Made by a program: the position numbers and the translations under genes
Origin: Nicotiana tabacum
Lineage: Eukaryota; Streptophyta; Magnoliopsida; Solanales; Solanaceae
Length of the DNA stretch: 64,000 bases
Assembly: GCF_000715075.1 (NCBI RefSeq)
Contig: NC_134102.1
Coordinates: 109,380,001 to 109,444,000, forward strand
Direction of reading: 5' to 3'
Notes under the pieces: generated by a model
The model's input: only the letters and a program-made list of their open reading frames with translations
Databases searched by the model: none
What the model was told of the DNA's origin: nothing
Part shown: positions 23,435-34,972 of the stretch, piece by piece
How the letters are laid out: the number at the start of each line of letters is the position of its first letter
Position numbering within the stretch: position 1 is the first letter of the stretch

Positions 23435-24337
23435 TTATTCCTTCCTAGTCGGCTTCGTGTTCTTTGATGTCGAGAGTATGGGCACCGAGATCACCTTGTT
23501 GACTGAGAACATTTCTTTTATGGCCGGTTGCTCTCCGTAAACCGTCTTGATTCCTCCTGGGGTGGAGAACTTTAGTCCCTTGTGTAATGTCGAGGGTACT
23601 GCCCCCATGTTCTGAACCCAAGGCCTTCTGAATAAGGCGTTATACCTCATGTCCCCTTCGATCATGTAGAATTTGGTATCCTGAATCGTCCCGGCGGTAT
23701 TTACTAGCAAAGTTATTTCTCCTTTGGTAGTTTCGCATTCCATGTTAAATCCATTCAACACCCGGACCGCCGGCACTGTTTGATCTTCTAGCCCCAACTG
23801 TTCTACGACCCTCGATCTGATGATGTTGGTCGAGCTTCCTGGATCACTCAACACACGCTTAACTCGGGATTTGTTTATAAGTATGGACATTACCAGTGCA
23901 TCATTATGAGGTTGAACGATGCCCTCGACATCCTCGTCGCTGAACGAAATGGCCCCCTCCAGGATATAATCTCGGGTGCGCTTTTCCCTCGTGATGGATA
24001 CTTTTGTGCGCTTTATCACGGGACCTTGAGGGACATCGACCCCTCTAATGATCATGTTGATGACATGTTGAGGTTCTTCTTGGTCTGCCTGTTTGTTGGA
24101 ATCCCTGTTCCTGAAGTGGTTTTTGACTCGATCATTCAGGAATTCCCAGAGATGCCCGTTATTAAACAACCGTGCAACTTCTTCCCTCAGTTGTCGGCAG
24201 TCCTCGGTCCTGTGGCCATGAGTAGGGTCTCTCTGGGTAGGGTCAGATTGCAATGATCGAGGCCACTTGGTCTCCTTGATGCGTCCAATGGCTGATACGA
24301 TGCTAGTTGCGTCAACGTTGAAGTTATACTCTAACAA
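23435..24337 (-). pseudogene. Tat gag C-terminus and aspartic protease
   Basis: 300 codons: a gag-side stretch with HRTEDCRQLREEVARLFNNG, then a protease with LSDPGSSTNIIR as the active site and the MRYNALFRRPWVQNMGAVPS block near its end. It has the longest uninterrupted frame of this element. The stop at 23435 and further breaks cut it from RT. Confidence 0.8.
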
Positions 24338-24493
24338 TCTTGGAGCTTCCCTCCCCCCGATCGGCCTGTCGAATCCACTTTTGCTTATCAGGCCTCGGTT
24401 ATTGGGCCCTCGATCGCTTCTCTTTTCGTTTCTTATAGAGTTGCGCCCGGACCTATTTCCCCTTCGATCTACACTGTATGGTTGATACCGATC

Positions 24494-24736
24494 TCAGACC
24501 GGCCTTGATTCATGATTGACTATTCTCTTAGGCATGTCATCGGTTCTGATGGGATAAACGGACCCGGAAGGGGCTCCGAGTTGGTCATCCTCGACTCTGA
24601 TTTTTGACTGGTACTTATTGTGAACGTCGGCCCAAGTTACCGCCGGGTATTCTATCAAGTTTTGTTTCAGCTGCTGCAAAACCAAGAAGCTTCGGGGGTT
24701 GAGACCCTGAGTAAATGCCTGAACGGCCAATCTATA
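24494..24736 (-). pseudogene. Tat gag fragment
   Basis: About 78 codons encode part of gag (AFTQGLNPRSFLVLQQL, YPAVTWADVHNKYQSKIRVEDDQ). The frame stops matching the family at about 24736, where the element ends and host-side repeat begins. Confidence 0.7.
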
Positions 24737-24776
24737 AGATTAACAACAAAAAATTACCACAAAGCCTCGTATTTAT

Positions 24777-24983
24777 TTGCGTAGTATAAATAGAAAACGA
24801 GTTTTAAAAATTATACTTGAATTGTTGGGGGAACTCAATAAAGAGAACACCTCCAAAAATAGGTGTATGCCATTATTTGCGGCGTGCACACAGTATTCTT
24901 TAGTTCGAATAGTTCGTTTTGTGCTCACCGCGTGGCTGAGTGAGAACTCTAAGCGACTCGTGTGGAATTTTATATTAGTCTAA
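24777..24983 (+). other. Repeated-core frame, copy A
   Basis: A frame of 68 codons ends ...VRFVLTAWLSENSKRLVWNF. The same frame is present in copy B (26690-26880, with a stop near its start and KNRRMPLFAARTRYSLVKG) and copy C (45367-45552, KNRRKPLFAAHRRYSLLKG). Whether it is or was translated is unknown; I do not recognise the product. The best-conserved part is about 50 residues, rich in Arg and Lys. Confidence 0.35.
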
Positions 24984-26036
24984 GCACTTGGCACTTGGCA
25001 TTTGGCAATTGCCTTCTCTTTCGGTGTGGTATGGACACAGACCTCAATTGCATACCTTTGATTCTTTTTGTCAGCTCTCCAAGGCAATAAGCAAACATTA
25101 AAACACATTTTATTAATCCACATTTTATAAGTTAATTCATTCTAAAATCGATGTCATATGTACCGTAGCGTTGTTAATTAAGGTTGCTTATTTCAATCTT
25201 CAGATGTTTATCAACATGACATAAACATGTACTTTAATCGAAACTTATTATAACTCCTTAAGTGAAGCAAATCAAGCAATTACTTTGATTTGTCTTTGAC
25301 CGGTAGAAAATCGAATTGAACTTCTTAATATGAAAAAAAATGAGGAGGCCAAGTCATTGATTTTTGCTTCGTTTTCTCCTTGCTTTCCCTTCTTTTCCTC
25401 AAATTTTCAGCAAGCAGAACATCTACCTGGAACATGAAAAAGGGAAAATCTGGTTCTTTCAATTTTGTCTCTATATAGATCTCCTTTGCCTCCCTCAAAT
25501 CTTTGAAAATATTCTAACTACTTTATATGTTCATGTGCTTTGTTGAGTCCTCCCCTCCCCACCACCAACTTCCCAAAATCTTTATTTCAGCATTGCTTCA
25601 AAAGATTTCCTGAGTAATCTTATATCTTTAAAGAGACGAATATATAAATTACCTGTCTCGAGTTCTAATATCACAACTATGGGTCAAGTAAAATTTAACC
25701 TATATGGTTTCAGGACGAGCTTCCGCCAATTGAACAGTTTATTGGATTCTTTCTGAATATTAAATGTGTCATAAGATTCCACATTAAGTAGTAAGAGTAT
25801 AAAAGCAGACGGATTTAGATAACTGACTAATGCGACATAATAAAAAGAAACCATACCAAAACAGGATTTGTATAAGCTATCCATACGTTTTGTTTAAGCA
25901 TTGGGCAGGGGCCGCGCGAACGCAGGCCCACGCTGCCACAAATTATGATATAGGCTCGATCACTTGGGCCAACCTTAGGCTAGCACCCCTCCAAAGTGCA
26001 ATGGAGGTCACTAGCCTAGGCCAGGGCCTTGTTGAT
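24780..26036. repeat. Segmental duplication copy A
   Basis: It aligns along its length with 26670-27935 (copy B): the repeated core, a CCTTCTCTTTCGGTGTGG block, the GCTTCGTTTTC / CCTTGCTTTCC stretch, a TTTCAGCATTGCTTCAAA block, the AACTGACTA block and the final GGGGCCGCGCGAACGCAG segment. Parts also match copy C at 45085-50430. No intact gene is visible in it. Confidence 0.8.
25898..26030. repeat. Unclassified 130-bp G+C-rich repeat (copy A)
   Basis: The block GGGGCCGCGCGAACGCAG to AGTGCAATGGAGGTCAC is repeated at 27790-27925. It is much richer in G+C than its surroundings and ends each of copies A and B. It may be a SINE-like element; I cannot name it. Confidence 0.5.
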
Positions 26037-26037
26037 C

Positions 26038-26505
26038 TCCTGGTTGGGAAGTGTCTCTGTCCTTTTCACTTCTTATTACTCCTTTCGTTCACTTTTTCTA
26101 ACATTTCTAGTACCAACTAATTCATTCGGGCGAGACATCTTACGATGTCATGATGCGCCCATTCCTATGGCCATTCCTTTAATACTTCTGGCTCTCGGGA
26201 GTCTCTTTGTAGGATACTTGGCCAAAGTGTGACCTGTTAGCCCATAAGTAAGTACTGTGATGAAGTTTTAAATTCGAAATTCCACGATGAAACAATTCAC
26301 CCAACACGATCATCCGGGGTGAACAAGAATTGGGGATCGGATGTGGGCGAAATTCCCGCCAATGGCTGAGATGTTCAGTCGACTCCCTCCCCCTTTGTGG
26401 GGGGACCGAAAGGGAGGTCTCATTTTCGCATTTGATCCTGGAAGAAGGGAAAGCAAGTATGCCCGCTTACCCTCACTGACAAAGGTAAAAAAGGATGAGG
26501 AGACT
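26038..26505 (+). pseudogene. nad5: NUMT: mitochondrial nad5 exon end plus 5' part of its group II intron
   Basis: 26038-26226 encodes a conserved internal segment of NADH dehydrogenase subunit 5 ([45 protein letters not shown]). The homology to coding text stops exactly at the Lys codon where plant nad5 exon b ends. The next bases, GTGTGACCTG, fit the GTGYG start of a group II intron, and the following ~280 bp lack the features of the neighbouring nuclear DNA. This is a nuclear copy of mitochondrial DNA, not a working gene: no start, no downstream exons and no product. Confidence 0.85.
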
Positions 26506-26589
26506 AAGTTTGTTACAATTTACTACTTTGCTTTACCTATAAGTATTTCCACTCACAAAAATATGTGTAAAACCAAACTAGCAAATCCA

Positions 26590-27935
26590 AATTAAACGAT
26601 AGTGTACCACTTTTTACTGAAACAATACTTTAACAATAAAACAATGCCAAGACATCTCATATTTATTTAGTCTAAGATGATAACGAGTTTTAAAATTTAT
26701 ACTTGAATTGTTGGGGTAACTCAATATAGAGAAATCCTACAAAAATAGGCGTATGCCACTATTTGCGGCGCGGACACGGTATTCTTTAGTAAAAGGCGAA
26801 AGAATAGTTCGCTTTGTGCTCACCGCGTGGCTGCGTGAGAATTCGGAGGGACTCGCGTGGAATTTTATAATAGTGTAAACACCCTGCAGTTACCTTCTCT
26901 TTCGATGTGGTACTATAGACACATACCTCAGTTTTATACATCCTTTTACGCACATGTAATAAAAATTCATTACAACTCCTTAATTAAAGCAATAACTTCG
27001 ATTAGTCTTTGTCTTTGACTGGTAGAAAATTGAAATTTCCTACTTAATTAAAAAAAGAAGAAGAAATTGGCCAGGTCTTTCACTTTTCGCTTCGTTTTCC
27101 CCTTGCTTTCCTTTCTTTTCTCCAACTTTACAGCAAGGAGAACATGTAACTGGGAAATGAGAAAAGGAAGGTATGGAAGTTGATTGAGATTAATCAGGTT
27201 CTTTGAAGTTGTTAATAAGTTGATGTTTAACTTTAAAAAAAGGAAGATAAACCTTTCAGATTGTAATTACAACAAATATTTGCATATGAGAGGGCGCAAG
27301 ATTTTGAGACTTTTTTCATCAATAGATTTTTTGTATATGGAAAAGTATATGTATTAAGAAGCATGACAACAAGGGCAGTGCTACAGCAGGGGGCTGGTGG
27401 CTGCTCCCATTCTAGTTTTTAACAAATTTAAAATCATCTAAAGACTAAAATTTCAATGCTGTCTCTATATAACTGTCTTTTGCCTCCCTCAGATATTTTG
27501 AAATATTCTACTTTATCTTTTCATGTTCTTTGTTGAGCCCCCCTCCCCCCCCAAAATATTTGTTTCAGCATTGCTTCAAAGCATTTTCAGATATGAACAT
27601 ATAAGTCATCTTTCTCGTGTTGTTACCAAAATAAGATTTTGTAAAAATCTGAATTGGTTTGAGTTACAAGATTCCACATTAAGATGGAAGTATAAAAGCA
27701 CATACACGGAATCAGATAACTGACTATGAAGTATAATAAAAAGAAACCATTCCAAAACAGGAAGTGCATAAGCTACCCAAAAGTTTTGTTTAGGAATTGG
27801 ATAGGGGCCGCGCGAACGCAGACCCCACTGTCACAAATTATGACGTAGGCTCAACCACTTGGATCGACCTTAGGCAAGCATCCCTCCAAAGTGCAATGGA
27901 GGTCACCAACCTAGGCCATGGATCTTATTGATCAC
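26590..27935. repeat. Segmental duplication copy B
   Basis: The second tandem copy, about 1.9 kb right of copy A, starts near ACGATAGTGTACCACTTT (also seen at 45090 in copy C) and runs to the TTGATC before 27935. At 27120-27335 it also matches the 3' flank of the synaptotagmin gene (50165-50435), including the CAGATTGTAATTACAACAAA block. No coding exon is included. Confidence 0.8.
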
Positions 27936-28231
27936 CCATTGACCCCGTCCAGGTAAGTATGTTATCTGGAAGCTCTGCCCTATATTTTATATCCCTGCAG
28001 CTTTTGATTTTCCTATGTGTCAGCCGATATGGGATATCTTGCATGAGTGTTAAGTTATGTTTCATTCATTATGTCCAACAGTCAGCCAAAACGTACACTT
28101 ATACGCAAACTCTTGGAGAAACAAGTTTGTTCTAAGTGGAATCTCATCCTACATGTAAAACATAAATAAATTGTTTCACTGATTTGGTAAAAAAACATGA
28201 AATCCTCACAAAGACAATATAAAACGGAATA
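27936..28231. other. Gap without recognised features
   Basis: About 300 bp of AT-rich DNA between copy B and the TIR element. I see no gene, RNA or repeat boundary in it. Confidence 0.5.
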
Positions 28232-28967
28232 AGAGTCCGTTTGGCTAAGTGCTGAAAAATACTTTTAAGTGGTGAAACTGATTTAAATAATAAATAGTTA
28301 CGGGTTTGGATAAAAGTGTTAAAATTAATAATAAGCATGTTTTTCTGCTACAGTGACTTAAATGCCCTTAAAGTTATTTATATTAATAAAAATATGACTT
28401 TTACAAGATTTTGGATACCAAATTGATTCAAGTACAAAATAATTTATTTCTCTTTTTATTTAATACAAATTTAATCAGATAAGATTATTTTTTATGAACT
28501 TAAATTAATTTATGATAAGCCAAAATACACTCATAAGCTATAATATAATAATTAATATATTTGGCACTTTGCTAAAAACTTATGCATCAAGCATATCAGT
28601 TCTTTGCTAAAAACTTATACATCTACCACGTTCGTTTCAATAACACAGGGCAAACAATTTTTTTTAAAATAAAGAAGATGAACGAATTAAGAGTTTCTAA
28701 ACTAGAAAGCTTTCACATGCTTTTGACGCATGGAAGAGCTTCAGAACTTTTGATTGTTTCTTGAGGTTGGCGGCAGAGTTGTTGGTTTTCGAGAAAAGTC
28801 GTGAAAAAGGTAAAAGAATGAAAGGTAGGTAGAGTGTTAGGGTTTTATTTCTATAAAGAGTATTTTGGAAATTAAAAAATAAGTATAGAAATAGAATAGT
28901 AAGTATTTTAGTCAAATCTAAAGTGCTTATAAATTGAAAAATAATATGTTGGGGATAATCAACTAAT

Positions 28968-29445
28968 TGTTATAAGAAAAATCAAATTATGGTGGATGTC
29001 TACTCTTCCTCCATGATCTTCTCAAATGTTTAATGACATATTCAATGACATATTTCTATGTTTAATAACATATTCAATGACATATTTTTTCTTCACTTTT
29101 CATGTCTATATAAAGGTCTTGAAATAGATAAGAAAATACACACAATTGAAGAAAAAAATCTCTTCCTTCTCTCTATCTCCATTTCTTGTTCATGGATCTT
29201 CTCAAATGTTTAATGACATATTCAATGACATATTTCTATGTTTAATAACATATTCAATGACATATTTTTTCTTCACTTTTCATGTCTATATAAAGGTCTT
29301 GAAATAGATAAGAAAATACACACAATTGAAGAAAAAAATCTCTTCCTTCACTCTATCTCCATTTCTTGTTCATGTTTTACTAAATTGTTTTTATTTCATA
29401 ACATTTTTTGTTCATGTTTTACTAAATTGCTTTTATTTTATAACA
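28968..29445 (+). repeat. 5' LTR of copia B with an internal 180-bp tandem duplication
   Basis: Starts TGTTATAAG and ends TTTATAACA. Units 29015-29194 and 29195-29374 are almost identical (I count one difference). Each unit includes the promoter-like TCTATATAAAGG. The 3' LTR has only one unit. Confidence 0.9.
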
Positions 29446-29460
29446 TGTTATCAGCACGAA
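29446..29460 (+). other. Primer binding site of copia B
   Basis: TGTTATCAGCACGAA follows the LTR, the half-tRNA primer block seen in related plant copia elements. Confidence 0.7.
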
Positions 29461-31616
29461 TTGCTCATTTCATGATCTTTTACGTCAAGACTATATAAAT
29501 TATAAGCAGACAATGAGATCAAGTACAATAAAAAATGTCTTGGATGATAATACAAAGATAAGTTTTACATCCATCTAAACCCATTCATACTTTCATATCT
29601 TTGCATTAATTTTATGTGCAGTGTTTAGTCAATTGTATCCAGTAAAATAAAGAACTGAAAAGGTATGTATTTATTTGCTACATCTCTTATAGGACAAAGA
29701 TAATATTCCAACGTATATATATGTTCTGACCGTTTACATACTATGTTAGATAATTTAGTAATAATATTTTTATCATCACATGATGTATTTCATTGAAAGA
29801 AAAATTATCAAATATGTAGGCGATTTTACAGTACCTTACAAATTTGGCATTCGAATATACAATCAATATAAACTCATTATAGTTATAATTTATAATAGTC
29901 ACGGTTGTGCATTAAGCCTTAAATATTTTTGCTGAAAACATAAGGCTCATTCCTCCGTATTAGATTTTTTGGGTGAAGTTCTTATAGTCTTTGAAATATA
30001 AGTGGCTATAGGTTATCTGCACATTTCCCCTGATTAATTTATTAAAATATAAAAGTGATTGTTTCATTTTAAAATAAATAAATAAATAAAAATTAGTATA
30101 TATCCTAACTAGCATTTTTGTTGCAGAGGAACTGTTTCAAGATTGAAATAGTTATATATGTCTTCTTGAAAGTTAATTTACTTATGCCTATAATTATGAA
30201 GTAATAATATTTTAAAAGCTCGAGTGCGAGTCCTAGTGAATTTTGGCATATTATGCCAGAGATTGAGGGTAAGATGGTGGGTTCAAGTCCCAACACACTA
30301 TGTTGATGAAATGACGTTGGATTCAAGTTCCAACGCATTATGGCCTAGCATGCCTTTATATGAGTAAGGCATTGGATTTGAGTCCTAATGCACCATATTG
30401 ATAATAATATTAACTAAAGAAAAATAATGTATTTTTCATGAAAAAACATGAAGCTTGTCCCACTTGATTTACTCTATTCTTGAAGTGAATGTGATAGCAA
30501 TGCATGATAAGTCTAAATAAAGACAAGTGGTTGGCCAATGAATGTGGGCGTGCGAAAGGCCAAAATAATAAGAGTTATCACTATGGTAATTATTAAAAGG
30601 GAGAACAAGACAATATTTACCATCAAATGGGTATAAAAAAAAATAAAGCATATTGTATGATTATACTCCATTCTTTGAAGAGAATATGACTTGTGATAAA
30701 CATTGAGAATGCATACTCATTCCTGAAAGTGAAATGTGAAAATATATATGTGATAAAGATTATGCATAATAATGTACTTGTGCATGGTTGGATAAATACT
30801 ACAACTCACATCTAAGGGAGGTTTGAGACAAAGAAAGATAATGAACATTACTATGTAATTACATGAATATATCATTGGTCGCATACATGTGATACGCCAA
30901 AAATATTTTGTCATGCCTTATGAAAGTTATTAAAAGTAAAATTAAAGCAAGAAATTATTTTGCTTATGATGATTTTTGAACATGACAATTATTATGATAT
31001 GATTCTCTTTGTGATGGAGACATTCATTATATGGATGGTGTGACAAAAGATCTTGTAGTACAAAAGCAGTTAAGAGCTCTGAAAGAACTAATTTATTACT
31101 ACCCGGATGAATGAAATTGTTCATGACATTAATATTATAGTAAGTCTCAAAAGAAATATTTTGATTTACAAATATATTAGCCAAAGTGGTTGGCATATTG
31201 AGACTATAAATGAAAAGAAGATTGAATATCTTTATATTACTATAATCATACCGGGTAAATATGAAAGGTTACCTGACTTTTCTTCTATTTGTACTACACA
31301 AGTATAAGTATGATGATGCAATCACAAACCACAAGTAAACTAGAGGTTTACTTAAATAAATATTAGTTGGCATGACCGGTTGACCATCTCGGTTCAATTA
31401 TGATGCGAAAAATTAATTGAGAATTACATTGGCATATATTGAAGAAATATAAGATTCTTCAAGAATTCTCTTGTGCTGCTTATTCTCATGATATACTAGT
31501 TAAGGTTGGAATGAATCCCTTGATTTCTGGAACGAATAAATGGTGATAAATATATGGGCCCAGTCACCTTCCATGTGGACCGTTTACTATTATATTATTT
31601 TAATAGATGCATCTAT
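29461..31616 (+). pseudogene. copia B leader, gag and integrase N-terminal remnant
   Basis: The region aligns piecewise with copia A 15907-18010. No long frame survives. Hairpin-like motifs similar to those in copia A are present but fewer, for example ATTCT/AGAAT (30670) and AAGTAAAC/GTTTACTT (31333-31353). The integrase text ends at GATGCATCTATTCTATGG, where the nested element entered. Confidence 0.65.
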
Positions 31617-32335
31617 TCTATGGTCACATGTGCATTTGTTATCAACTTGTAGTTTGGTTTTTACAACCTCGCTTCCCCCTTTACTGCTCAAATTGTACTT
31701 TACAGTTGTTGTGTGAATTGCCGGGGTAATTGGTTCGGGTCCGGTGAGGTTTTGGAATGAATTGGAACACTTAGTTCCAAGGTTTAAAGCTTAAGTTAAA
31801 ATAGTGACCGGATGTCGACTTATGTATAAACGACCTCGAAATTTAATTCTGATAGTTCTAATAGCTCTGTATGGTGATTTTGGACTTAGGAGCATGTCCG
31901 AAAAATTATTTGGAGGTCCGTAGTGGGATTAGGCTTGAAATGCCGAAAGTTAAATTTTTGGAAAGTTTGACCGGGGAGTTGACTTTTTTGATATTAAGGT
32001 CGGAATCCGATTCTGAAAATTTGAATTGCTCCATTACGTCGTTTATGACTTGTGTGCAAAATTTGAGGTCAATCGGACGTGAATTGATAGGTTCCGGAGT
32101 CGTTTGTAGAAACTAGAAATTTCAAAGTTCATTAGGCTAAAAATTGGGATGTAATTCATGGTTTTAGCATTGTTTGAGGTGATTTGAGGGTTCAACTAAG
32201 TCCGTATGATATTTTAGGACTTGTTGGTATATTTGTTGAGGTCCCGAGAGGCTCGGGTGAGTTTTGGATGGTTAACGGATTATTTTTGGCCTTGGTGAGA
32301 TTGCTGATATCTATTGCTGCATTTTTCGGATTTTC

Positions 32336-32655
32336 TCTTTTGCGTTCGCGACGAGGAATTTGTGGCATGTAGGATTTACTCTTCACGTTCGCGAGGAGGT
32401 CTCGCATTCGCGAAGAGAAGCTGGGTTGTGCATCGCGTTCGCGTATGGGGTATCGCGTTCGCAAAGGGAAACATAGTGGGCTTGGGTTTTGCCTTCGTGT
32501 TCGCGAAGAAGGGCTTCATTACGCATCGCGTTCGCGAGTAGTGTCTCGCGTTCGCGAGCAGTGTCTCGCGTTCGCGAAGAGCAAATGTTGGGAAGCACAT
32601 TTTGTGCTTCGCGAACGCGAGGGACCTGTCGCGTTCGCGAAGAAGAGAGGTCTGG
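32336..32655. repeat. TTCGCGAA minisatellite in the 5' LTR
   Basis: Repeated variants of GCGTTCGCGAAG, each a CpG-rich near-palindrome, occur about a dozen times with irregular spacing. Their arrangement keeps several frames open on both strands, but none looks like a real protein. Confidence 0.85.
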
Positions 32656-33540
32656 ACAGAAAGTTTAAGTTCAGAAAATGGGACTTCGTCCCATTTTCCA
32701 TTTTTAACGATTTGGAGCTCGGATTGAGGCAATTTTTGGGAGATTTTCATAGGAAACAACGGGCTAAGTGTTCTTAACTCAATATTGGTTAAATTACCTG
32801 AATCCATGGTTGTTTTTATCATTTAATTGATGAATTAAGTTGAAAAAGTTTGAAAACTCTCTTAGTTTAAATTGAGGATTTGAAGGCCGAGTTGTGGTCG
32901 GATTTGAGTAATTTTGGTATGGTTGGACTCGTGGTTGAATGGGGGTTCGGATTTTGTGAAAATATTAATATTTTGATATGGAATTAATTCCTATAAATTT
33001 TGTGGGTTGAATCAAATTAATTGTGGTAGATTCGAGTCGTTCGGGAGTTGATACATGCATAATGGGATTTCTGGAGCATTGTTTAGCTTGCTCGACATTG
33101 AATTCGACTTGTTCGAGGTAAGTAACTCTTTTAATCTTGGAGTTGAGGGTATGAACCCTGAATATATGTATTTTGTGAATTGATGGGAGGTGACGCACAT
33201 GCTAGGTGACGGGCGTGTGGGCGTGCACTACAGAAATTGTGACATAATTATTTCTATAGAATTTTATAGTTAAATAATCTTGACATTTTTCATGCGGTTT
33301 TATGTGTTAAAGAAATTGAGCTGAAAAGCATATTAAAAATCATGTTGAGGCTATGTGCCAGTATTATTAGGACCCACAGAGGTCATATTGTTGTGAATTA
33401 TTTTGTTAAATTGAAAAATTCATACTTAGTCATATTCATTTCATTGCATATCATAACTCAGTTTTATGACTCTATTTTGATGCATATAAATGTTTTGGGC
33501 CGAATGCTTGTTTTACTGAGATGCCTGAGTGGCTTGAGAG

Positions 33541-34100
33541 GTTTATGACTGAGTGAGGCCGAGGGCCTGATTTATGTTACATATTCATGGGATCGGGTTG
33601 CACGCCGCAGCATATTGCATATTTATAGGATCGGGCTGCATGCTGCAGCATGTTTGATATCGGCTGAGGGCCTGATTTGTGAGGATGAGTGTGGATCGGG
33701 GATGCCCGCCTGCAGTATATTTATGACTGAGTGAGGCCGAGGGCCTGATTTGTGAGGATGAGTGTGGATCGGGGTTGCCCGCCTGCAGCATACTTTATTA
33801 TTATAGCACGTGAGTTGTCCGTGCAGCATGTAAGTTGTCCGTGCATATTATAGCGCTTGGGCTGTAGGAGCCCCTCCGAAGTCTGTACACACCCCTAGTG
33901 AGTGCAGGTACCTACTAAGTGCGAGTGCCGAGTGCTGAGTGACTAGGAGGCATGAGTGATTGTGAGGTATGCCTGAGTGGCAAGAGTGATTGTGAGGTAT
34001 GCCCGAGTGGCACAAGTGACTGTGAGGTTTGCCCGAGGGGCTGTTTATGAGTGATGATTTGCCCGAGGGGCTATTTATGATTTCATCCCGGGGGGCTGTT
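33541..34100. repeat. Short tandem repeats in the 5' LTR
   Basis: Two units of a ~65-bp repeat (GAGGCCGAGGGCCTGATTT to GCCTGCAGCATA) are followed by GAGTG/GTGAGGTATGCC repeats and GCCCGAGGGGCTG repeats. The same order occurs in the 3' LTR (40680-41260) with different unit counts. Confidence 0.8.
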
Positions 34101-34952
34101 TATGATCTTATCATTGAGTTGCATTGCATTGGCATGCACACATGACATACATGCATAGAGATGTATTTTCTCGTGTTGTACTGCATCACATCATTCATGA
34201 TTTTTCACACATTGTTGACAGATGGGCATAGTGATGCATTTGTTTTTACACGGGTTATCCGGAAGGAAAATGAAACATCTTATTTATTATTGACAAGATT
34301 TTGGGAGAAATTTATTATTTTCAAACTATTCATATTTTTGGCAACTCCAGCAAACGATTTGGTTTTTTTTCACTGATGTATTTGAAAGAAAGAACTACTA
34401 TTTTTGAAATCATGATTTGGTTGGGTATGTTATCCGTGAGTTACTTCTGGCATTATTTGCTTTATGTTGTAATGGATTGTTGTGGACTATTGGTTTTGGA
34501 ACCGACCTTGGTGGAAGCTCGTCACTGCTTTTAACCTACGGCTAGGTTTGTTACTTACTCAGTACATGGGGTCGGTTGTACTGATACTACACTTCTGCAC
34601 ATTGCGTGCAAATGTTGGCTGTTGTTGTTGTTGTGCTCAATGGTTGCGGGACTTGAAGATGTACCTGCATTCCTGTTGTAGCTGCCTTTTGTTCATGGTA
34701 GCCTTAGATTTATAAAAGCTCTGTTTATGTATTATTCAAACAGACTATGTATTATTTCATTTTCGCTTTGTATATTCTATTCTTAGAAGCTAATGATTTG
34801 TACTACCAGTTCTTGGGGAATGTATAAGGTTAAGATAATTATTTACTTAAATTTCTTTAATAATTATTATTGGAATTGGATAGTTGAAAGTTGGCTTACC
34901 TAGTGGGTTGGGTTAGGTACCATCACGACTAGTTGGATTTTGGGTCGTTACA

Positions 34953-34972
34953 AGGTGGTATCAAAGCTCTAG
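34953..34972 (+). other. Primer binding site of the long-LTR element
   Basis: AGGTGGTATCAAAGCTCTAG follows the LTR. TGGTATCA-AGC matches the initiator tRNA-Met primer site except for one base. Confidence 0.8.

Larger units (their letters stand above)
18275..24736 (-). mobile_element. Ty3/gypsy Tat-lineage element without LTRs
   Basis: On the minus strand the order is gag fragment, protease, RT, RNase H, a second (archaeal-type) RNase H, integrase, a minisatellite spacer and an antisense extra ORF. The second RNase H and the extra ORF are hallmarks of the Tat group. Neither LTR is present: the left end abuts copia A at about 18274 and the right end stops inside gag at about 24736. The element was therefore truncated on both sides by deletion or arrived as a fragment. 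Stops interrupt all frames. Confidence 0.85.
31663..34952 (+). repeat. 5' LTR of the long-LTR element
   Basis: It matches 38712-42105 but lacks the opening TGTAACGACCC part. It also lacks about 65 bp corresponding to 40021-40085, a loss flanked in the intact copy by the direct repeat CGGATTTTGTG. It ends GGGTCGTTACA. Confidence 0.9.

Noticed and set aside
26029..26232. nad5 segment as a functional gene
   Set aside because: It lacks a start, most exons and the trans-splicing partners, and it is embedded in nuclear repeats.
28968..29374. Two 180-bp units considered as two separate LTR insertions
   Set aside because: Only one LTR start (TGTTATAAG) and one end (TTATAACA) are present, so it is an internal duplication.
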